Origin: Verrucomicrobiota bacterium | GTDB lineage: Bacteria; Verrucomicrobiota; Verrucomicrobiia; Chthoniobacterales; Terrimicrobiaceae | Direction of reading: 5' to 3' | Assembly (NCBI GenBank): GCA_026398285.1 | Contig: JAPLTI010000341.1 | Coordinates: forward strand, 1-8,102 | Length of the DNA stretch: 8,102 nucleotides | Shown here: piece by piece, positions 5,809 to 8,102 of the stretch | How positions within the stretch are numbered: position 1 is the stretch's first letter | Layout of the letters: every line of letters starts with the position of its first letter | The notes under the pieces: model-generated | Told to the model about the DNA's origin: nothing | Seen by the model: only the letters and a program-made list of their open reading frames with translations | Database searches by the model: none | Position numbers and translations under genes: made by a program

Positions 5809-6098
5809 AGAATCATGGACGACAGAATCATTTTTTGAGGAAGGCCGGCGCTGCCGCGCCAACTGTAGCGGCTGTCTATGACTGCCGGATTAGGCTCGGC
5901 TCTTTTTGACAGAATCATGGATGACAGAATCATTTTTTTGGGGAAGGCCGGCGCTGCCGCGCCTACTGTAGCGGCTGTCTATGACTGCCGGATTGGGCTC
6001 GGCTCTTTTTGACAAAATCATGGATGACAGAATCATTTTTTGAGGAGGGCAGGCGCTGCCGCGCCAACTGTAGCGGCTGTCTATGACTGCCGGATTGG
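5809..6098. repeat. Tandem array of about 102-bp units (2.8 copies) upstream of sctD
   Basis: Units begin at 5809, 5911 and 6014 (periods 102 and 103 bp); the third ends at about 6098. Each unit has agaatcatggaygacagaatca, a T-rich run of 6-7, a GC-rich core ggcgctgccgcgcc (5847-5860, 5950-5963, 6052-6065), then tgtagcggctgtctatgac and tgccggatt. Units 1 and 2 end in ggctcggctctttttgac, missing in unit 3. Copies differ by only a few bases, so the array is recent or homogenised. Frames read through it on both strands, but the repetition and the lack of any protein-like pattern argue against coding. The 5749-5808 segment between the array and sctD must hold the sctD promoter unless it lies in the array; no convincing -35/-10 pair is seen there. 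Confidence 0.95.
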
Positions 6099-6149
6099 CC
6101 CCCCATCCACACCGAGTCCCTCGCCCCCGCCCCATCCAGCGTTGCACAG

Positions 6150-6557
6150 ATGGCGGAGGTTGATTATGGGATGACTGTGGATTTTTTGTTTTTCATTCTT
6201 CCGCCGGATGGAACGCCTGAAGGCCTCTGGCGCAGGACGGGCGATGATTTCGAGGGCTGCGTTCTGCGGGTGGAGTCTATCGAAAGCGAACTCGTGGGCC
6301 GCATAGCCATCATTCCAGATTCCATGGCCAATGCCGGTTGGCAGGTCGGTGACCTCAAGTGGCGCAACATAGCCCGCGCTGCGGACGGCGCCTGGCGCAT
6401 GCAGGATCTGCGCAAGCACTACGACACCCGCAAGGCCAGCGTGCTGGCGGTGGACTACCAGGAATACACACTCACGCTCGGAGCCTGTGGCCACCTGCGT
6501 CTGCACACGGGAAACTCGCCATTTTTTCCCGCGCAGCGGTGGGTGAGGTTCTCGTAG
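6150..6557 (+). CDS. Conserved-looking hypothetical protein (135 aa)
   Basis: I do not recognise a named family. The protein is compact, with many aromatic and Gly residues and a beta-rich predicted pattern: EGLWRRTGDDFEGCVLRVES, then GRIAIIPDSMANAGWQVGDLKW, DGAWRMQDLRKHYDTR, VLAVDYQEYTLTLGACGHLRL and a terminal QRWVRF. Alternating hydrophobic strands and repeated G-x-W turns suggest a small beta-barrel or sandwich. Codons end mostly in G or C from about 6190 onward, in clear contrast with the repeats on either side, which supports real coding. The ATG at 6150 is chosen because it is the first after the repeat array. The frame is open back to 6087 inside the array, and an ATG at 6171 is also possible. 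There is no ribosome site. It is transcribed away from the T3SS cluster and has no operon partner. Confidence 0.62.
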   Translation: MAEVDYGMTVDFLFFILPPDGTPEGLWRRTGDDFEGCVLRVESIESELVGRIAIIPDSMANAGWQVGDLKWRNIARAADGAWRMQDLRKHYDTRKASVLAVDYQEYTLTLGACGHLRLHTGNSPFFPAQRWVRFS

Positions 6558-6558
6558 G

Positions 6559-6661
6559 ACGGCGCGGCAGCGCCCTCCAAAAACCCAAGGTAGGGATGGC
6601 TCGCCGTAGCCGTCCCACTCTCGCGGCGAAGCTGCCCCTATCCCTTCGACGGCGCTTCGCG
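6559..6661. repeat. Dispersed palindromic intergenic repeat, copy A
   Basis: This element starts with acggcgcggcagcgccc and continues through aaaaacccaaggtagggatg and a hairpin (gggatggct at 6593-6601, loop cgccgt, agccgtccc at 6608-6616, one G-T pair). It then carries cgaagctgcccctatc. It recurs 167 bp downstream as copy B. It lies 1 nt after the stop of the 135-aa gene, so the hairpin could end that transcript, although no T-run follows. The 14-bp core ggcgcggcagcgcc (6561-6574) is the reverse complement of the core of the tandem array near sctD. Confidence 0.9.
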
Positions 6662-6680
6662 CCTGAATCCAGGGTCCACT

Positions 6681-6699
6681 CGGCGAGCCGCCCCTACCT
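6681..6699. repeat. Inverted fragment of the same repeat family
   Basis: The reverse complement of this 19-nt stretch is aggtaggggcggctcgccg, which matches 6588-6606 of copy A (aggtagggatggctcgccg) except at two positions. It faces copy A across about 75 nt, so the two could form the arms of a longer stem, and the whole 6559-6700 region may be one composite palindromic element. Confidence 0.7.
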
Positions 6700-6725
6700 T
6701 TTTCACGAGAGGTGCTCACGCACCA

Positions 6726-6827
6726 ACGGCGCGGCAGCGCCCATCAAAAACCCAAGGTAGGGATGGCTCGCCGTAGCCGTCCCACTCTCGCAGCGAAGCT
6801 GCCCCTATCTCCCAACGCTGCTTCGCA
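6726..6827. repeat. Dispersed palindromic intergenic repeat, copy B
   Basis: This is a direct copy of 6559-6661 at a distance of 167 bp, with the same core ggcgcggcagcgcc (6728-6741), the same hairpin (6760-6768 with 6775-6783) and the same cgaagctgcccctatc tail. Substitutions are few in the first 85 nt, and the copies diverge beyond it. Nothing coding-like is seen between 6558 and 6929 apart from these elements and the short array at 6855. Confidence 0.9.
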
Positions 6828-6854
6828 TGGGGTTTTGCTTTTGTGCAAACAAAC

Positions 6855-6884
6855 ATTCGCGTGCATTCGCATTATTCGTGGTTC
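6855..6884 (+). repeat. Short degenerate array of ATTCGyrnnn units
   Basis: Three consecutive units of about 10 nt read attcgcgtgc, attcgcatt and attcgtggttc. The spacing is about one helical turn. It lies in the non-coding stretch before the CDF gene. I associate similar phrases with intergenic DNA of Verrucomicrobiota and related bacteria, from memory only. Function unknown. Confidence 0.45.
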
Positions 6885-6929
6885 AGCCTCCACCGCAGCG
6901 ATAATTTGCCTTAATCAAGCCATCTATCA

Positions 6930-7699
6930 ATGAGCGCCAGCCACAACCACTCATCCTGAGCTGGGCGGCCTTCCGAATGTCTAAACTCCGCCCCGCTGGG
7001 CGTTTCACCTATGGGCTGAAGCGCTCCACCGTGCTGGCAACATTGCTGAGCGGACTCCTTCTGCTCCTGGCCACTGGAGGCATAGCTTGGGAGGCCTTGC
7101 TGCGCTTTAACGAACCCTCCACCGTCAACGGCAGTGTGGTGATGATCGTCGCAGCAGTTGCTCTCGTGGTGAACGGCCTGAGCGCATGGAATCTCATGCC
7201 CGGCAGCCGCAACGATCTCAATGTGCGTGGAGCTTTTCTCCACCTGCTCTCGGATGCCGGAGTCTCCGCAGGCGTGATCCTGAGCGGCGCGCTGGTCATG
7301 TTCACAGGCTGGAATTGGGTCGACCCGCTGACAAGCCTACTCATCGCCGTCTTCATCGGAGCAGGAACCTGGAAACTCTTTTCCGAGGCCATCGCCCTTT
7401 CGATGGATGCCGTCCCCGAAGGAATCGACCTTACAAAAATTCAAGACTTTCTCACGCGCCAACCAGGGGTCACCGGAGTGCATGACCTGCATGTCTGGGC
7501 CATGAGCACCACCGAAAACGCTCTCAGCGCCCATCTCGTCATTCCCGACCACACCGACCCCGATAAAATTCTGGCAGAACTTGGCGAAGGGCTTCACGAG
7601 CAATTCGAGATTTCACACACCACTTTCCAGATCGAAAGCGGCTCCACTCCCCTGCCCTGTCTGCAGACCGCCTGCGATAATCAACAAAGCGTTTCTTGA
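6930..7699 (+). pseudogene. Cation diffusion facilitator (CzcD/ZitB-like efflux) gene with internal deletion
   Basis: The frame from 6977 (240 aa) is the C-terminal three quarters of a CDF metal-ion/proton antiporter. It shows RFTYGLKRS (9-17), two membrane helices (about 18-38 and 52-72), LNVRGAFLHLLSDAG with the H-x3-D metal site (H89, D93), two more helices (about 97-112 and 115-136), and the cytoplasmic domain with HDLHVW (169-174), SAHL and HTTFQIE (214-220). CDF homology continues upstream of this ATG (LSWAAFR, the end of helix 2). In a second frame, an ATG at 6930 encodes MSASHNHSS then TGA, a typical His-rich CDF N-terminus. About 55-65 residues comprising helix 1 and most of helix 2, with its metal-binding Asp/His residues, are therefore missing and the frame is shifted. 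Transport is unlikely because half of the transmembrane metal site is lost. A shortened product from 6977 could still be made. Confidence 0.8.
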
Positions 7700-7728
7700 A
7701 CCGCAACCGCGCCCCCGTCCCAATGGAA

Positions 7729-7828
7729 GGGTCATCGTTTGCCTTGCTCGCGCCCTGCTCGCTGCGCCCTTCGGGCCATCTACGATGTGCTTCCTTCGCA
7801 CTTACCAGTGCTTCGGTTCGCATGACCC
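7729..7828. repeat. Structured 100-bp intergenic element with inverted ends
   Basis: The element is bounded by gggtcat (7729-7735) and its exact inverse atgaccc (7822-7828). Inside are further short stems, including gccc-ttc-gggc (7766-7776) and gtgc...gcac near 7787-7801. It lies in the 7700-8008 non-coding stretch after the CDF remnant. The reverse strand translates to a peptide like MRTEALVSAKEAHRRWPEGRS, a phrase I recall from spurious hypothetical proteins in several environmental bacteria. That suggests a widespread intergenic repeat or structured RNA rather than a gene; this recollection needs checking. Confidence 0.45.
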
Positions 7829-7969
7829 AAATATAGAACACGGAAGGCGTAGAGCCACCCACAGACAACTCCTTGTGTAAAACACCGTCCGAATAACGAA
7901 ATGCGAGCTCAACGCCGCTCGGTAGCTGAAATATGGAACAAGCTGAAGGTTGTCACTCCCGATTTTTTC

Positions 7970-7999
7970 ATTCTGTAAATTCCGTTAATTCTGTCTAAG
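7970..7999 (+). repeat. Short degenerate array of ATTCTGT-type units
   Basis: Three units of about 9-10 nt follow one another: attctgtaa, attccgtta and attctgtctaag. They sit 9 nt before the start of the right-edge gene, where a promoter or leader would be expected. The same word (ATTCTGTC, twice per unit) occurs on the minus strand of the 102-bp tandem array near sctD, so both may belong to one family of short intergenic arrays. Confidence 0.45.
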
Positions 8000-8008
8000 A
8001 ACCAACCT

Positions 8009-8102
8009 ATGCCGAATCCTTTTCCTCAACTGCACCAAAAGCTCCGTGCGCTGGTCTGTGCCATCGTGGGCGTGTTTTTGATCATCATATCGCTGGTCAT
8101 TA
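8009..8102 (+). CDS. N-terminus of a membrane protein (cut by window edge)
   Basis: An ATG at 8009 opens a frame to the window end (31 codons). The protein begins MPNPFPQLHQKLRALV, a short polar and basic stretch, followed by a strongly hydrophobic segment (VCAIVGVFLIIISLVI) that should be a transmembrane helix with a cytoplasmic N-terminus, or an uncleaved signal anchor. Positive residues before the helix fit the positive-inside rule. No good Shine-Dalgarno sequence is present; ctaagaacc lies upstream. The family cannot be told from this fragment. Sensor kinases, chemoreceptors and transporters all start this way. Confidence 0.6.
   Translation, partial: MPNPFPQLHQKLRALVCAIVGVFLIIISLVI

Noticed and set aside
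5749..5862. Upstream ATG extension of sctD (38 extra residues)
   Set aside because: The added residues have no FHA similarity and their first part is encoded by tandem repeat unit 1; FHA homology begins at the ATG at 5748.
5906..5934. TTGACA in the tandem repeat as a plus-strand promoter
   Set aside because: The hexamer is perfect but no -10-like sequence lies 16-18 bp downstream (ATCATT only).
5809..6098. CRISPR array
   Set aside because: Only three units, with no unique spacers between constant repeats; the whole 102-bp unit repeats, so it is a simple tandem array.
5890..6147. 85-aa minus-strand ORF
   Set aside because: It is a translation of the tandem array; its peptide repeats with the DNA unit and has no protein-like conservation.
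6081..6719. 212-aa minus-strand ORF
   Set aside because: It is antisense to the 135-aa gene and runs into repeats at both ends; the plus strand shows the codon bias.
7539..7868. 109-aa minus-strand ORF
   Set aside because: It overlaps the CDF C-terminal domain antisense and the structured 100-bp element; best explained as non-coding.

Overview
This window carries part of a non-flagellar type III secretion system (T3SS) gene cluster, followed by a repeat-rich boundary and a small unrelated accessory region. The organism is most likely a member of the Planctomycetota-Verrucomicrobiota-Chlamydiota superphylum, probably a free-living Verrucomicrobiota. This is inferred from three things. The order of the needle genes resembles Chlamydia cdsD-E-F-G. 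Most starts lack Shine-Dalgarno sequences. The intergenic spaces hold palindromic and tandem repeats of a style I associate with Verrucomicrobiota genomes. No rRNA, tRNA, CRISPR array or insertion sequence is visible.

Positions 1-5748 form one minus-strand operon-like block, read from right to left. In transcription order it encodes: an FHA-domain inner-membrane ring protein (SctD); an 82-aa protein in the YscE/CdsE needle-chaperone position; two consecutive needle-type proteins (SctF and a second copy); a TPR-like protein in the YscG/CdsG position; a possible 33-codon ORF; a 181-aa protein in the YscH/YopR position; an inner-rod protein (SctI); an unrecognised 105-aa protein; a 240-aa protein whose two ends resemble the needle subunit and which I propose as the tip or filament protein; an LcrH/SycD-class translocator chaperone; and the first 21 codons of a further gene, probably a translocator, cut by the window edge. 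Together these supply the inner ring, rod, needle, needle chaperones, tip and translocator chaperone. The export apparatus, ATPase and secretin are not in the window.

Positions 5749-6149 hold a tandem array of about 102-bp units (2.8 copies) upstream of sctD. Rightward genes follow: an isolated 135-aa protein of unknown function (6150-6557); a second family of dispersed palindromic repeats (6559-6827) sharing a 14-bp core with the tandem array; a cation diffusion facilitator gene that has lost its first transmembrane region through an internal deletion with frameshift (6930-7699); a structured roughly 100-bp intergenic element (7729-7828); and the start of a membrane protein gene cut by the right edge (8009-8102).

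The most notable observations are the tandem needle paralogues, the needle-like 240-aa tip candidate sharing a GFTVD-x2-SL-x2-I-x2-D motif with the needle, and the deleted CDF gene whose lost His-rich N-terminus can still be read.
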